Source: Deinococcus sp. QL22
Lineage (GTDB): Bacteria > Deinococcota > Deinococci > Deinococcales > Deinococcaceae
Assembly (NCBI RefSeq): GCF_023370075.1
Contig: NZ_CP097153.1
Span: 332,186 to 396,185 of the forward strand
DNA length: 64,000 nt
Reading direction: 5' to 3'
The position numbers were made by a program, and so were the translations under genes. Positions 9,023 to 18,726 of the stretch are shown here, in pieces. Below the pieces are notes generated by a model that saw only the letters and a list, made by a program, of their open reading frames with translations, did no database searches and was not told where the DNA came from. Numbering within the stretch: position 1 is the stretch's first letter; each line of letters starts with the position of its first letter.

Positions 9023-9451
9023 CAGTGCCTCCGGCGGAGAGGAGTCGCGTCCGCACAAGCCATGAGACCAGAGGCCAGCAGCTACGTGGCCCTCTCTAAA
9101 GATTGAAGCAAATCATTCTCAGAACCAGCGGGTGAGCTGAGCTCTCCATCTGCCTTTAGATGAGAACCCTTTGGATAATCAGGAGATAAACATGCGCTTA
9201 AACCAGCAGTTGGCATGCAGATACAGGAACAGATCGAACCCTGCTCCCAAGCCGTGAGACACGACCGCCCAGATCCCTCAGATCTTGTGCAGGTGGAGCA
9301 CCTCAAGCCCTAGGGTTCTAGGGTCACTTTGGAGAGTGCAAGGCGTGATGCGTGTATCCGTGCGGGGGGAAGGAGAGCTGAAAACCCTTCAAGGGCTCGG
9401 GAGCAGCGCATAATCCTGTAATAACTCCTGTTGAACCACTGAACTCTGGGC
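9023..9451. other. Promoter region of the Mn-catalase and decayed DNA
   Basis: This stretch contains the catalase promoter on the minus strand but no clear -35/-10 pair was identified. A sequence resembling half of an iron-type box lies near 9105-9122 (see rejected items). The part from about 9300 leads into the broken GAF gene and shows no frame of its own. Confidence 0.3.
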
Positions 9452-10336
9452 ATGAGGTGTTTCCAGCACGCTTCTGTGTTTCCCGCCACTTTATGTGTGG
9501 CCGCCCTGATGTTCTGTCACTTGGCGGGCACAGCGCTCACGAATCCAACTGCTGCCGCCGTCTGCTCCTGGGGGCCACCGTGTTCACCGCCTCTGACGGC
9601 GTACTACGCCGTGCCTCTGCTCGCTAGAGGGAAGGTTTTGGGCGTGATTGAAGTGCTGCACCGCCAAGCACTGCCACTCTCGCCCATGTGGCTCGAGATG
9701 CTGGGGGGTCAGCCAGCCATCGCGATCGACAACGCTCAACTCTTTGCGGAACTGGAGCGCAAGAATCTGGAGTTGCACTTGGCGTACGATGAAATCATTG
9801 AAGGCTGAGCTAGGGCACTGGACTTGCGTGACAAGGAGACCGAGGGTCACTCTAGGAAAGTCACCGAGATGACCGTGGCGCTGTGCCAGCAGTTGGGCGC
9901 TTCCTCTGAGCAGCTCGTTCAGGTGCGCCGAGGAGCGTTGCTGCATGACATCGGCAAGATGGGCATTGGGGACGCGGTACCGCTCAAACCTGGCAGACTC
10001 ACGGATGAGGAGTGGGTCGAGATGAGAAAGCACCCTAGCCATGCGGTGGAATTGTTGTCGCCGATCCGGTTTCTGCGTCCGGCCCTAGACACTCCGGAAT
10101 ACCACCATGAGAAGTGGGGCGGCAGCGGGTACCCGTATGGGCTTTCGGGCGAGGTCATCCCTCTCACCGCTAGAGCGTTCGCTGTTGTGGACGTGTATGA
10201 CGCGCTGACCAGCGACCGGCCTTACCGTCAGGCCTGGACGAGGGAGCAAGCTTTGGAGCATATTCAAGCCGGAGCAGGAACACACTTTGACCCTCACGTG
10301 GTGCAGGCGTTCCTCCACCTCTTGGACAAGGGGTGA
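9452..10336 (+). pseudogene. GAF-HD-GYP phosphodiesterase split by an in-frame TGA
   Basis: Two collinear pieces share one frame. 9452-9808 encodes the end of a GAF domain (TAYYAVPLLARGKVLGVIEV ... AIAIDNAQLF) and stops at TGA 9806-9808. The frame continues at once with ARALDLRDKETEGHS, which in homologues follows EIIEGW, so the TGA replaces a TGG tryptophan codon. 9824-10336 holds a complete HD-GYP core: HDIGK, DAVPLKPG, HPSHAVELL, YHHE and GSGYPYGL, then DVYDALTSDRPYR. The GAF N-terminal half is missing or scrambled. Reinitiation at TTG 9824 could give an isolated HD-GYP domain able to cleave c-di-GMP. It precedes the GAF-GGDEF gene by 6 nt. Confidence 0.75.
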
Positions 10337-10342
10337 CCTTCA

Positions 10343-11470
10343 GTGGATCTGCCATTCTCTGTGGGGCAGTTCACATTGACCGAAGAGTCGGTCTCTCTAG
10401 ACTTCCTCCCTGTGACCGAACCTGAACAAGACCTAGGGAGCGTGTCGCTGATTCAGGGCACATCTGACGGCCTGATTCGTAACCAGGCGCGACTGGAAGC
10501 TCTCTACCGCTACGGCATTCTCGACACCGACCCAGAGCCGCAGTTCGACCGGATCGTGCGGCTGGCCGCGCGGCACTTTGGCATGCCGATGGCCTTGACC
10601 AGCCTGATCGACGCCGACCGGCAGTGGTTTAAAGCACGCATCGGCATCCAGGACACCCAGACCCCCCTCGACAATTCCATCTGTGCGGTCACCATCCAGC
10701 AGCCCGGCACCCTGGTCATTCCAGATGCTCAGCTTGATCCGCGGTTTCGCCTCTACAACGCGGTGACCGGTGATCCTCATGTCCGGTTCTACGCGGGTTC
10801 TCCTCTGATCACTCCGGACGGGCACAAGCTGGGAACCTTGTGTGTTCTCGACTGCCGGCCCCGGAGCTTTACGGCTGAAGATAGAGTGGATATGGAAGAC
10901 TTTGCCGCGCTCGTGATGGACGAATTCAGTCTGCGCCGCGCCGTAGACGAACTCAGCCACCTGGCCCTCAACGACCCGCTGACGGGGTTGCCCAACCGCA
11001 TGCATCAGCGCCAACACTTATCACAGGCCATGCGCCGTGCGGAGCAAGCAGGGGAACGGGTGGTGCTCGCGCTGCTGGATCTCAACGGCTTCAAGGGCGT
11101 CAATGACACCCTAGGACACGCGGCAGGGGATGCCCTGCTGGTGCAGGTGGGTCAGCGCCTGCGCGAAACCCTGGCGACCAGTGACCTGGTCGCGCGCCTG
11201 GGCGGGGATGAATTTACGGTGGTGTTGACCGATCTGCGTTCGCCGCACGGTGCAGAGGTCGCGATGAAGCGGGTGCAGCAGGCATTTACTCAACCCTTTG
11301 TGGTCGCCGGTCAGTCGGTTCATGTGAACTGGAGTATTGGCATGGCGGTGTTTCCGGATGACACGGTGGAACAAGAGCACCTGTTGCGGTTGGCAGATCA
11401 GGCCATGTATACGGCGAAACGGGCGCGGGATGGCCGGCCCCACTGGAACCGCCGCCCCAATCCGGTGTAA
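10343..11470 (+). CDS. GAF-GGDEF diguanylate cyclase
   Basis: 375 aa with a GTG start 6 nt after the HD-GYP stop. Residues about 45-195 form a GAF domain of the kind often placed before cyclases (EALYRYGILDTDPEPQFDRI ... LTSLIDADRQWFKA ... GTLCVLD). Residues about 205-365 form a GGDEF domain with NDPLTGLPNR, DLNGFKGVND and GGDEF (about 287-291) intact. The inhibitory RxxD motif is absent: the residue three before the Asp of SDLVARLGGDEF is alanine. So the enzyme should make c-di-GMP without classic product inhibition. It is soluble and probably senses a small ligand through GAF. It likely shares a transcript with the damaged HD-GYP gene. Confidence 0.9.
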   Translation: MDLPFSVGQFTLTEESVSLDFLPVTEPEQDLGSVSLIQGTSDGLIRNQARLEALYRYGILDTDPEPQFDRIVRLAARHFGMPMALTSLIDADRQWFKARIGIQDTQTPLDNSICAVTIQQPGTLVIPDAQLDPRFRLYNAVTGDPHVRFYAGSPLITPDGHKLGTLCVLDCRPRSFTAEDRVDMEDFAALVMDEFSLRRAVDELSHLALNDPLTGLPNRMHQRQHLSQAMRRAEQAGERVVLALLDLNGFKGVNDTLGHAAGDALLVQVGQRLRETLATSDLVARLGGDEFTVVLTDLRSPHGAEVAMKRVQQAFTQPFVVAGQSVHVNWSIGMAVFPDDTVEQEHLLRLADQAMYTAKRARDGRPHWNRRPNPV

Positions 11471-11603
11471 CCCTCATTCGCTCGCCTACGGTGAGACCCT
11501 CGCTTGATCTGGTTCCTTCATGTCTTCTCTGCGTAAGCCCTTCAATTTTGCTGGCGAATTCAGGCGGCACGCAATTCAGCAAAGCGCGAGAGCCTTACCC
11601 CGT

Positions 11604-12379
<776 letters not shown>

Positions 12380-12536
12380 ATCGTCTCCTTTTTTATCGTC
12401 TGGGTGCGGGTAAAACTAAAGCTGATCAAGCCCTAAACGGGGTTATAAATTGGCTCGATTCGAAATCCATACATGGCTTTAAGTGGACCTTCCTGTCGCT
12501 TAGCTCCTTGGTCTTTAAGAACAGCTAAAATCTAAG

Positions 12537-12574
12537 TTGTCAGATATATCACAAACACTGGTATGCTGAGGAAT
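12537..12574 (+). promoter_or_regulatory. Leaderless-type promoter of the epimerase gene
   Basis: TATGCT (12562-12567) fits the TAnnnT -10 and ends 7 nt before the ATG at 12575. TTGTCA at 12537-12542 is a -35 candidate, although the 19-bp spacer is long. Confidence 0.4.
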
Positions 12575-13519
12575 ATGAGGAACGAACGGATGCTTGTGAC
12601 TGGCGGCGCAGGCTTTATTGGCAGCCATATTATTGAAGCTGCATTGGCACAGGGCTGGAGTGTCGCGGCGCTCGATGATCTTTCTGGCGGTCACCGGGAG
12701 AATGTGCCCGCAGGCGTGCCGCTGTATGAGGTAGACATCCGCAGCGGCGAGTCTGTCCGGGCCGCCGTAGCCGACTTTCAGCCGACCGTCATCAGCCATC
12801 AGGCGGCGCAGGCCAGCGTCAGTGTCAGCGTGCGCGAACCTGTGTTCGACGCAGAAGTGAATATTATCGGCGGCCTGAATGTGCTTGGGGCAGCGCTGGA
12901 GAGTGACGTACAGCGAATCGTATTTGCCTCGACGGGCGGCGCTATTTATGGTGAGGTGCCGCAGGGCACGGCCGACGAGCACACGGCGGAATGGCCTTAC
13001 AGCCCCTACGCCACCAGCAAGTTGGCTTTTGAAAAATACTTGGAGACCTTCCAGCAGCAATATGGACTGGATTCTGTAGTGTTGCGCTATGCCAACGTGT
13101 ATGGCCCGCGCCAGAATCCACACGGCGAAGCGGGGGTGGTGGCTATCTTTGCCGAACGCCTCCTGTCGGGCCAACCGCTTCAGATCAATGCTCGGTCAGA
13201 GCTGGGCGACGGGGGCTGCCTCCGCGATTACGTGTATGTCGGAGACGTGGCCCGCGCCAATATCGCAGCGGCCAGCGGCGACTTTCCCAGAAGACTGAAT
13301 GTCGGCACGGCCACCGAAACCTCGACGCAGGACTTGGGCGACCAGTTGGCACAGGCGCTCGGAGTGGAGGCCACCTTGACGTTTGCGTCTGCGCGGGCCG
13401 GTGACCTTCAGCGTTCGGTGTTGGACGACGCACTGTTCCGCCAAGTCTTGGGAGCGCCGCTTAGCTTGGCCGAAGGTCTAAAACGCACCGCACAGTGGAT
13501 ACGCAGCCAGAGCTTGTGA
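12575..13519 (+). CDS. NAD-dependent nucleotide-sugar epimerase/dehydratase (UDP-glucose 4-epimerase-like)
   Basis: 314 aa from the ATG at 12575; the earlier ATG at 12563 falls within the predicted -10 box. The extended-SDR fold is clear: TGGAGFIGSH NAD-binding motif near residue 8, then D-x-R-D style second-strand acidic residues, FASTGGAIYGE with the catalytic Ser/Thr, YSPYATSKLAFE with the Tyr-x-x-x-Lys pair, and RYANVYGPRQNPHGEAG. These features match GalE-like and other NDP-sugar epimerases; the exact nucleotide sugar is not determined. It is likely to supply a sugar precursor for surface polysaccharide, but it stands alone here next to mobile-element DNA. The upstream IS ends 131 bp before it. 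Confidence 0.85.
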   Translation: MRNERMLVTGGAGFIGSHIIEAALAQGWSVAALDDLSGGHRENVPAGVPLYEVDIRSGESVRAAVADFQPTVISHQAAQASVSVSVREPVFDAEVNIIGGLNVLGAALESDVQRIVFASTGGAIYGEVPQGTADEHTAEWPYSPYATSKLAFEKYLETFQQQYGLDSVVLRYANVYGPRQNPHGEAGVVAIFAERLLSGQPLQINARSELGDGGCLRDYVYVGDVARANIAAASGDFPRRLNVGTATETSTQDLGDQLAQALGVEATLTFASARAGDLQRSVLDDALFRQVLGAPLSLAEGLKRTAQWIRSQSL

Positions 13520-13771
13520 TCCCGCTCGCCCCAAGATATCTGACCGCCTAATACCAGATGAAGCCGAAGCCTTGACATGTGCAGGGACGCCGTTCACACG
13601 CCCCCTCTCCTGCGGAGCTGTACCAGCCACCCCGCTGCTCGCGCAGCGTCCCTCTCCTACGAGGGTAGAGGGGAAACGAGGATGCACAGGACTCTATATT
13701 AATTCCGCCTAAAAAATACAGTGAAACATAAGACGCCGTACCCAAAGGCACGGCGCCGGAGAATTGAGTCT
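13520..13771. other. Intergenic region with a CT-rich repeat-like block
   Basis: 13600-13680 contains a pyrimidine-rich string with CCCCTCTCCTGCGGAG and TCCCTCTCCTACGAG blocks that look like a dispersed intergenic repeat of the sort common in Deinococcus. Only one copy is present in this window, so its repeat nature cannot be shown here. Confidence 0.3.
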
Positions 13772-14086
13772 TTAGCGGTTTGCTTCCAGCCAGCCCCAGT
13801 CTTCCAGGTAGGCCCGGAAGTCGGCCAGCAACTTGGCGGCTTCGGCTTGTTCGGCTTCGGGCAGGCTGCGCGTCCATGCTTCGCCAGCAGCGGGAGTGTA
13901 GGCCAGCAGCGGCGCAGGCTCGCCCAAGGAGGCGTCAAAGGCTTCCAGTAAGTCTTCGCGGCGGGCCTTGAGCCAGGGCGTTTGCCGGGTCAGTTCGTTC
14001 AGGTAGTCGTCGGCAGCGTGCATCAGCAGCGGCGTGCGGCCCACGATCCACGGCGCTTTGGGTGTCGGGGTAGAGCCTGCCGTCAT
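13772..14086 (-). CDS. Small hypothetical protein coupled to phoX
   Basis: 104 aa from the ATG at 14086, whose ATGA overlaps the stop of the phosphatase gene; an ATG three codons earlier is less likely. The protein is soluble, with pattern YLNELTRQTPWLKARREDLL and a C-terminal FRAYLEDWGWLE. That spacing of Trp, Leu and helical segments recalls the SAM-like core-binding domain of tyrosine recombinases, but no catalytic domain follows, so this is only a fold guess. The overlap shows it is expressed with the phosphatase. No function is assigned. Confidence 0.7.
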   Translation of the reverse strand: MTAGSTPTPKAPWIVGRTPLLMHAADDYLNELTRQTPWLKARREDLLEAFDASLGEPAPLLAYTPAAGEAWTRSLPEAEQAEAAKLLADFRAYLEDWGWLEANR

Positions 14087-15813
14087 GCCCGCCAACCGGG
14101 AAAGCCTTCGATGGCGACCAGGGTAGGGCGCGGCACGTTGCTGCCGGGTTTAGCCGCAAAGTTGGAGCGCAGCTTGTCCATGCTCTCGCTGTCTTCGCCG
14201 GGGTGCTGCACGGCCAAAAACAGGGTCTTGCCGTCGGGCGAGAACACGGGGCCAGTCAGTTCGGCGTCCACTGGCCCGATGGCGAAGCGGTGCGCTTTGC
14301 CTGCGCTGGGGCCTTCGGTGGCAAAGAAGAACATGGCGTTGTTGCCGTGGTAGCCCTTGATGGGGTTGCTGGCAAGGTCGCTGTTGTCGGTGACCATCCA
14401 CAGGTTGCCGTAAGGATCGAACACGAGGTTATCGGGGCTGGCAAACCCGCTCTGGGGGCCGCCCACCGCGAAGACTTCCCACAGGAAGGAGGTGGCCGTC
14501 CAGTCGTCGCCGTTCTCCCGGAACTTCACGATCTGCCCAAAGTAGTTGCCGTGCTTGGCGTTGTTGGTCAGGGCCACGTACACCTCACCCGTTTTGGGGT
14601 GAATTTCGATGTCTTCGGGACGGTCTACAGGCGTGCCGCCCAGGGCGAGGGCGCTGGCGCGGGCGTCAGCCAACACGTCGGCCTGGTTGGCAAACAGGGC
14701 CTTGCCGTCAGTGCCTTTGGCGTCTTGCAGCTTCTTGTTCTTGTCGTAGTCCAGCAGCACCCAGCTGCCGTTACCAAAGTTGGCCACGTACAGGTCGCCC
14801 TCGGTCAGCAGATCGCGGTTGGCGGCGCGGTTGGCGGGGTCGTATTTGCCCCGGCTCACGAACTTGTACACGCAGGCGTCCTGCATGTCGTCGCCCATAT
14901 AACCCACCACGCGGCCGTCTTTGGCCACCGTAATGGCAACATTCTCGTGGCGGAAGCGGCCCATGGCAGTGCGCTTCTTGGGCATCCACGCGGCGTCAAA
15001 GGGATCGATTTCGGTGACCCAGCCCTGATGCATGGCCTCGTAGCCGCTGCCTTCCCACGATTTCTGGTAGCCGTCCACGTTTTCCTCGCAGGTCAGCAGC
15101 GTGCCCCACGGGGTCTGTCCGCCTGAACAGTTGCCCACGCTTCCCTTGACCATCGTCGCTCCCTTCACGGCGGCGCTGCCCCGTGCCGGGCCAGTGAGCT
15201 CAATGTCAGTCAAGCCATCGATGCGACGGTTTCGAGGGTCCATGACCATTTTCCACTCGCGGCCTTCTTTGCGGACACGTACCACACTCACGCCGACGGC
15301 CTTCATTTCGGCCTCGATCTGGGCCGGCGTGCGGTTTTTGGTGTCGCCCCCCACGAACATAGCGTTCGCGTATTCATGGTTGATGGTCAGCAGGGCTTCG
15401 GTGCTGCTCATTCCGCCTTCCAACATATCGATCGGAAAATAGCCCACATAATCGTGATTGAAGCCGATTTCGCGGCCACCTTCGGTAAACACTTCTCCCC
15501 AAGAGGCCACAGTCTGAAAGCGGTAGCCGGTAGGCAGCGTGATGGTATCGGCCCGGCCCGTCGGGATGGCGCGGAAGGGCGGCACGGTGCGGGGATTGAC
15601 ACTTTTGGGATCGACGGTACTGACCGGGCCGCCGTTGTTGGCTGTGGCCTCGGCACTGCTAATAGTCACGGGCAGCACGACAGCAGCAGCTGTAGCCACA
15701 GCGCCGCCAATCGCTCCACGGCGCGTCAGCTGACGGTCGAGCAACCGGTGCCAAAAGCTCTGCTCTACAGCAGGAGAAAGCGCGTCGCTCTGGGGCGGGA
15801 CATGATTCGTCAT
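14083..15813 (-). CDS. PhoX-family phosphatase (DUF839), Tat-exported
   Basis: 576 aa. The N-terminus carries a twin-arginine signal: LTRRGAIGG at residues 29-37 followed by a hydrophobic AVATAAAVVLPV stretch, so the protein is folded before export. The body matches PhoX/DUF839 beta-propeller enzymes: FNHDYVGYFP, LLTINHEYANAMF, NCSGGQTPWGTLLTCEENVD, and late ...GPVFSPDGKTLFLAVQHPGED. PhoX enzymes bind calcium and iron and release phosphate from organic esters outside the cytoplasm. Length and both propeller signatures are usual. The 104-aa gene overlaps its stop. TAAGTT lies 6 nt before the ATG, compatible with a leaderless start. The substrate is not defined by sequence. Confidence 0.88.
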   Translation of the reverse strand: MTNHVPPQSDALSPAVEQSFWHRLLDRQLTRRGAIGGAVATAAAVVLPVTISSAEATANNGGPVSTVDPKSVNPRTVPPFRAIPTGRADTITLPTGYRFQTVASWGEVFTEGGREIGFNHDYVGYFPIDMLEGGMSSTEALLTINHEYANAMFVGGDTKNRTPAQIEAEMKAVGVSVVRVRKEGREWKMVMDPRNRRIDGLTDIELTGPARGSAAVKGATMVKGSVGNCSGGQTPWGTLLTCEENVDGYQKSWEGSGYEAMHQGWVTEIDPFDAAWMPKKRTAMGRFRHENVAITVAKDGRVVGYMGDDMQDACVYKFVSRGKYDPANRAANRDLLTEGDLYVANFGNGSWVLLDYDKNKKLQDAKGTDGKALFANQADVLADARASALALGGTPVDRPEDIEIHPKTGEVYVALTNNAKHGNYFGQIVKFRENGDDWTATSFLWEVFAVGGPQSGFASPDNLVFDPYGNLWMVTDNSDLASNPIKGYHGNNAMFFFATEGPSAGKAHRFAIGPVDAELTGPVFSPDGKTLFLAVQHPGEDSESMDKLRSNFAAKPGSNVPRPTLVAIEGFPGWRA

Positions 15814-16237
15814 AGGGGCAACTTAGAATCGGCGGGTCAGCTTAAGGTCAAGTCCTGCCGAGGCAAGTCAGGTTGGGCTGTGGAGTATGGAGAGGGCGAG
15901 AAATTGACAGCACGAGACGCAGCAGCCTGCGCCAACGAGCAAACAAACTCATGCCGGACTCCGAACAGCCTTTGTACGGAAAACAAGCTGCAAAGGAACA
16001 GGCCTTACCGGATGCGGCACCATTCACCTTGCTCATGAGTTCTCATCAAATTGATTAAGTTAGGTAGATGTGATTTTTTTCATATAGGCCACATCTATCC
16101 CCAAATTCTCATAGAGAAACATATTTTAGGCATCCAGGGTTGACCGACGAGTCTATCAGTGAACATCTCTACTGGACATGGCTTAAGACTTTCTGTCTGA
16201 TGGGCCCAGCTGAAAGCGGCTATTCCCCTTCAAGCGA

Positions 16238-16263
16238 GCGGACGTCACATAAGTGACGTCCGC
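16238..16263. other. Perfect 11-bp inverted repeat
   Basis: GCGGACGTCAC (16238-16248), loop ATAA, GTGACGTCCGC (16253-16263). No T-run follows, so it is not a standard terminator; the central ACGTCAC/GTGACGT form could be a dyad operator or a stable RNA stem. Confidence 0.5.
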
Positions 16264-16428
16264 GTTGAATCTCCAAAAAACAGTAGAGTCATTTATGTTA
16301 AAAAGGTGAGGAAGAAATGTAACTACTATGAACAATCTTAGAGGTCTTGTGAGAAGTGAAAATCTTCAAACTTTCTTTAGCAAGTTTTAACAGAATCCTT
16401 TCATTAACTTTCGTTAACTTGTTCTTGG

Positions 16429-16453
16429 CCTGAGATCAGATGGTCTTAGGCGG
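16429..16453 (+). promoter_or_regulatory. Conserved upstream motif of the lipoprotein pair (copy 1)
   Basis: CCTGAGATCAGA, one variable base, then GGTCTT and GGCGG. The same motif lies at 52956-52979, 193 bp before the paralogue start, against 194 bp here. CGTTAAC precedes both by 17-18 bp. The leaders between motif and gene have diverged, so the conserved block is probably a shared promoter or binding site. Confidence 0.5.
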
Positions 16454-16622
16454 CGAAGCGAATTGACCTTTGCCAGTCGGTTGGGCAGCGGCCTGAGCGA
16501 TCTCAGACCTGTGCCGCAGCGAAGCCCTGTACCCCAAACGGTTTCAAGTAGACCAACATTCTTCAATCGGCGGTGCCGAGCTACACCGTCGACCTATTTT
16601 TTCTTGTCGCCAGGAGACTCCC

Positions 16623-18449
16623 ATGTTACTGACTGATTTCCTACTTGCCCGGATCATCCAGCGCCCTCTACCGCTTGGGTTGACGCTGCTGACGCTGGGC
16701 CTGTCAGCCTGTAATTCTGATTCGGGTAACACGCCCACCGCCCCCGCTCAGGCCACCGCCCCAACATTCGTGTACGACGGGCAAGATCATTCTTGGACAG
16801 GCACAGCCGCCACTGGACTAACGCTGTTGGCTCTTGATCCCGGCGACAATACGCTCAGCAACGAGTCTTGGACGGCGGCGACCAACGGCTGGGGGCCAAT
16901 CGAGAAAGACCGCAGCAACGGCGACAAGATGGCGGGCGATGGCAGAACCCTGACAGTGGCGGGCGAAACCCATGCCCGTGGATTCGGTGTCCACGCGGGT
17001 TCCAGCATGACCTTCACGTTGGGCGGTAAATGCACCACCCTCACGGCAAAAGTCGGCCTAGACGATGAGGTAGGCGACCGGGGCAGCGTGGTCTTTCAGG
17101 TCTGGAACGACACCGCCATCAAACTCTACGATTCCGGCGCGGTGCGCGGTACAGACGCAGCCAAAGGCATCAGCGTGAACGTCAGCGGCGTCCAAAATCT
17201 GCGCCTCGTGGTTACCGATGCGGGTGACGGCATGGATTACGACCACGCTGACTGGGCCAGCCCGATCCTGGCCTGCTCCTCTGTCGCCCCTGCACCCGTC
17301 GCACCTGCACCTGTGCCCCCCGCCGCCCCTACCGAAATCACCTACAGCGGGCCGATTGTGATTACCAAAGGCGGCACCTACTCGGGCAACTGGGAAAATA
17401 CCCTGCATAAGCCTGCGGTGTTGATCCAAACCAGTGAACCCGTGATCATCGAAAATTCCAACATTCGCAGCCGGGGCAACTTGATCAGCGGCTTTGCCAA
17501 CCGCCTCACTGTCCGCAATACGCGCGGCTACGCCCTGAATCCCAACGTTGCAGGCAAGGCCGCAGGCCGGGCCGTCAACGCCGAAGAATTCCTGAACTTG
17601 CGCGTTGAAAACAGCTATTTCGAAGGGTCCACCGGTATCTATGCCCGGGCTTTCCGGGGCAATGCAGCGGCCGGTGACACCATCAAGATTTTGCGCAACC
17701 GCTTCAAGAACACCGATGGTCGCCTTAGCGACGGGGCGGGTGGCTACAACGGCAGCCACTGGGTGGTGCAAGCGATCTTGTTCAACGACGTCAAACGCTT
17801 GCCGAACGTGGAAATTGCGTGGAACGAGATCATCAACGAACCCGGCAAAAGCCGCACCGAAGAGAACATAAACTTCTACGTCTCCAGCGGCACGCCTTCC
17901 AGCCCCTTCCTGATCCACAACAACTACATTCAGGGCGCGTATGGCATGTCGCCCAGCACCGATACGACCTATGCCGGAGGCGGCATTCTGTTGGGCGATG
18001 GGAAAGTGCTTAACCCCCTGGATTCTGGCTATGCGCGGGTCCATGACAACCAGATCGTGGGCACGACCAACCACGGCATCGCCATTGCCGGTGGAGTCGA
18101 CAACCAGATGTACAACAACCGTGTCCTGTCCAGTGGCCGGATGCCGAATGGCCAGCGCCTTCCAGCGGCCAACGTGGGCCTGTACGTGTGGGATCCGACT
18201 GGAGCAGGCAAATTGTCGCCGGCCACCTTCGCTAACAACCGCATGGACAACAACGTAGTGGGTTGGACACGGGTGGCCGCCGACGGCAACACTAGCAACA
18301 ACCCGACGTGGTTTCCCAACTGTGGGTTGAACACCACCACCTGCGTGGGCAACCAGAACATTGGCACCGTGACTCTTGAGATGGAGAAACAGGAATTCAC
18401 CCGCTGGCAAGACAAACTCAGCGCCAGAGGCGTCAAGGTTGGGCCATAA
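16623..18449 (+). CDS. Lipoprotein with NPCBM-like and right-handed beta-helix domains (copy 1)
   Basis: 608 aa. A lipoprotein signal ends in LTLGLSAC, so the mature protein is lipid-anchored at Cys. Residues about 40-220 resemble an NPCBM/NEW2 carbohydrate-binding-type domain ([68 protein letters not shown]). A Pro/Ala linker of one 39-bp unit follows (17292-17330). The rest is a parallel beta-helix with N-rich turns ([54 protein letters not shown]). Such folds bind or cleave polysaccharide, but no catalytic site was identified. A hairpin terminator follows at 18478. The paralogue at 53149 has 448 identical bases. Confidence 0.8.
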   Translation: MLLTDFLLARIIQRPLPLGLTLLTLGLSACNSDSGNTPTAPAQATAPTFVYDGQDHSWTGTAATGLTLLALDPGDNTLSNESWTAATNGWGPIEKDRSNGDKMAGDGRTLTVAGETHARGFGVHAGSSMTFTLGGKCTTLTAKVGLDDEVGDRGSVVFQVWNDTAIKLYDSGAVRGTDAAKGISVNVSGVQNLRLVVTDAGDGMDYDHADWASPILACSSVAPAPVAPAPVPPAAPTEITYSGPIVITKGGTYSGNWENTLHKPAVLIQTSEPVIIENSNIRSRGNLISGFANRLTVRNTRGYALNPNVAGKAAGRAVNAEEFLNLRVENSYFEGSTGIYARAFRGNAAAGDTIKILRNRFKNTDGRLSDGAGGYNGSHWVVQAILFNDVKRLPNVEIAWNEIINEPGKSRTEENINFYVSSGTPSSPFLIHNNYIQGAYGMSPSTDTTYAGGGILLGDGKVLNPLDSGYARVHDNQIVGTTNHGIAIAGGVDNQMYNNRVLSSGRMPNGQRLPAANVGLYVWDPTGAGKLSPATFANNRMDNNVVGWTRVAADGNTSNNPTWFPNCGLNTTTCVGNQNIGTVTLEMEKQEFTRWQDKLSARGVKVGP

Positions 18450-18726
18450 AACTTTTTTAAGTTGACTTTGGGTTGATGAGGGGCCAGAGCCGTCAAGGTA
18501 CTGGCCCCTCAACCTTGCTCACCTCACTAAAACTGCACCCATTCGGGACACCAGCCGAAGGGTGACTTTCTATTGTGGCGCACCTCACCAGATCTAATAT
18601 GCCCGTAAAGGCTCTCTCTGGGGTCTCCAAGGCTTGCTGCTTCACTTCTCGCACTCCGGGCTAAGTCAATACCTCTGAGCGGCATTCTCGTCGCTCGGAG
18701 AAGAAAGTCTCCAGAACAAATATCAA
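18450..18726. other. Intergenic region between converging lipoprotein and repA genes
   Basis: Contains the terminator at 18478-18510. Apart from that no gene or repeat was recognised in about 277 bp. Confidence 0.3.
18478..18510 (+). terminator. Hairpin after the first lipoprotein gene
   Basis: GAGGGGCCAG (18478-18487) pairs with CTGGCCCCTC (18501-18510) around a 13-nt loop, 29 nt after the stop codon. The T-run is weak. Confidence 0.6.

Larger units (their letters stand above)
15814..16622. other. Divergent intergenic region between phoX and the first beta-helix lipoprotein
   Basis: No gene was recognised in 809 bp. The region is AT-richer than its neighbours from about 16060. It holds a perfect 11-bp hairpin (16238-16263) and, 194 bp before the lipoprotein start, a motif also found before the second lipoprotein gene (16429-16453). 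Confidence 0.4.

Noticed and set aside
9105..9122. Fur-type box upstream of Mn-catalase
   Set aside because: Only about 11 of 14 positions of the 7-1-7 pattern fit; one half is poor.
13600..13680. Dispersed repeat family member
   Set aside because: Only one copy occurs in the window, so repetition cannot be shown.
14203..15126. Long open frame on the plus strand opposite phoX
   Set aside because: Mirror of a well-supported phosphatase gene; no own motifs or start signals.
17058..18512. 484-codon open frame opposite the first beta-helix lipoprotein
   Set aside because: Explained by codon composition of the sense gene; no domain recognised.
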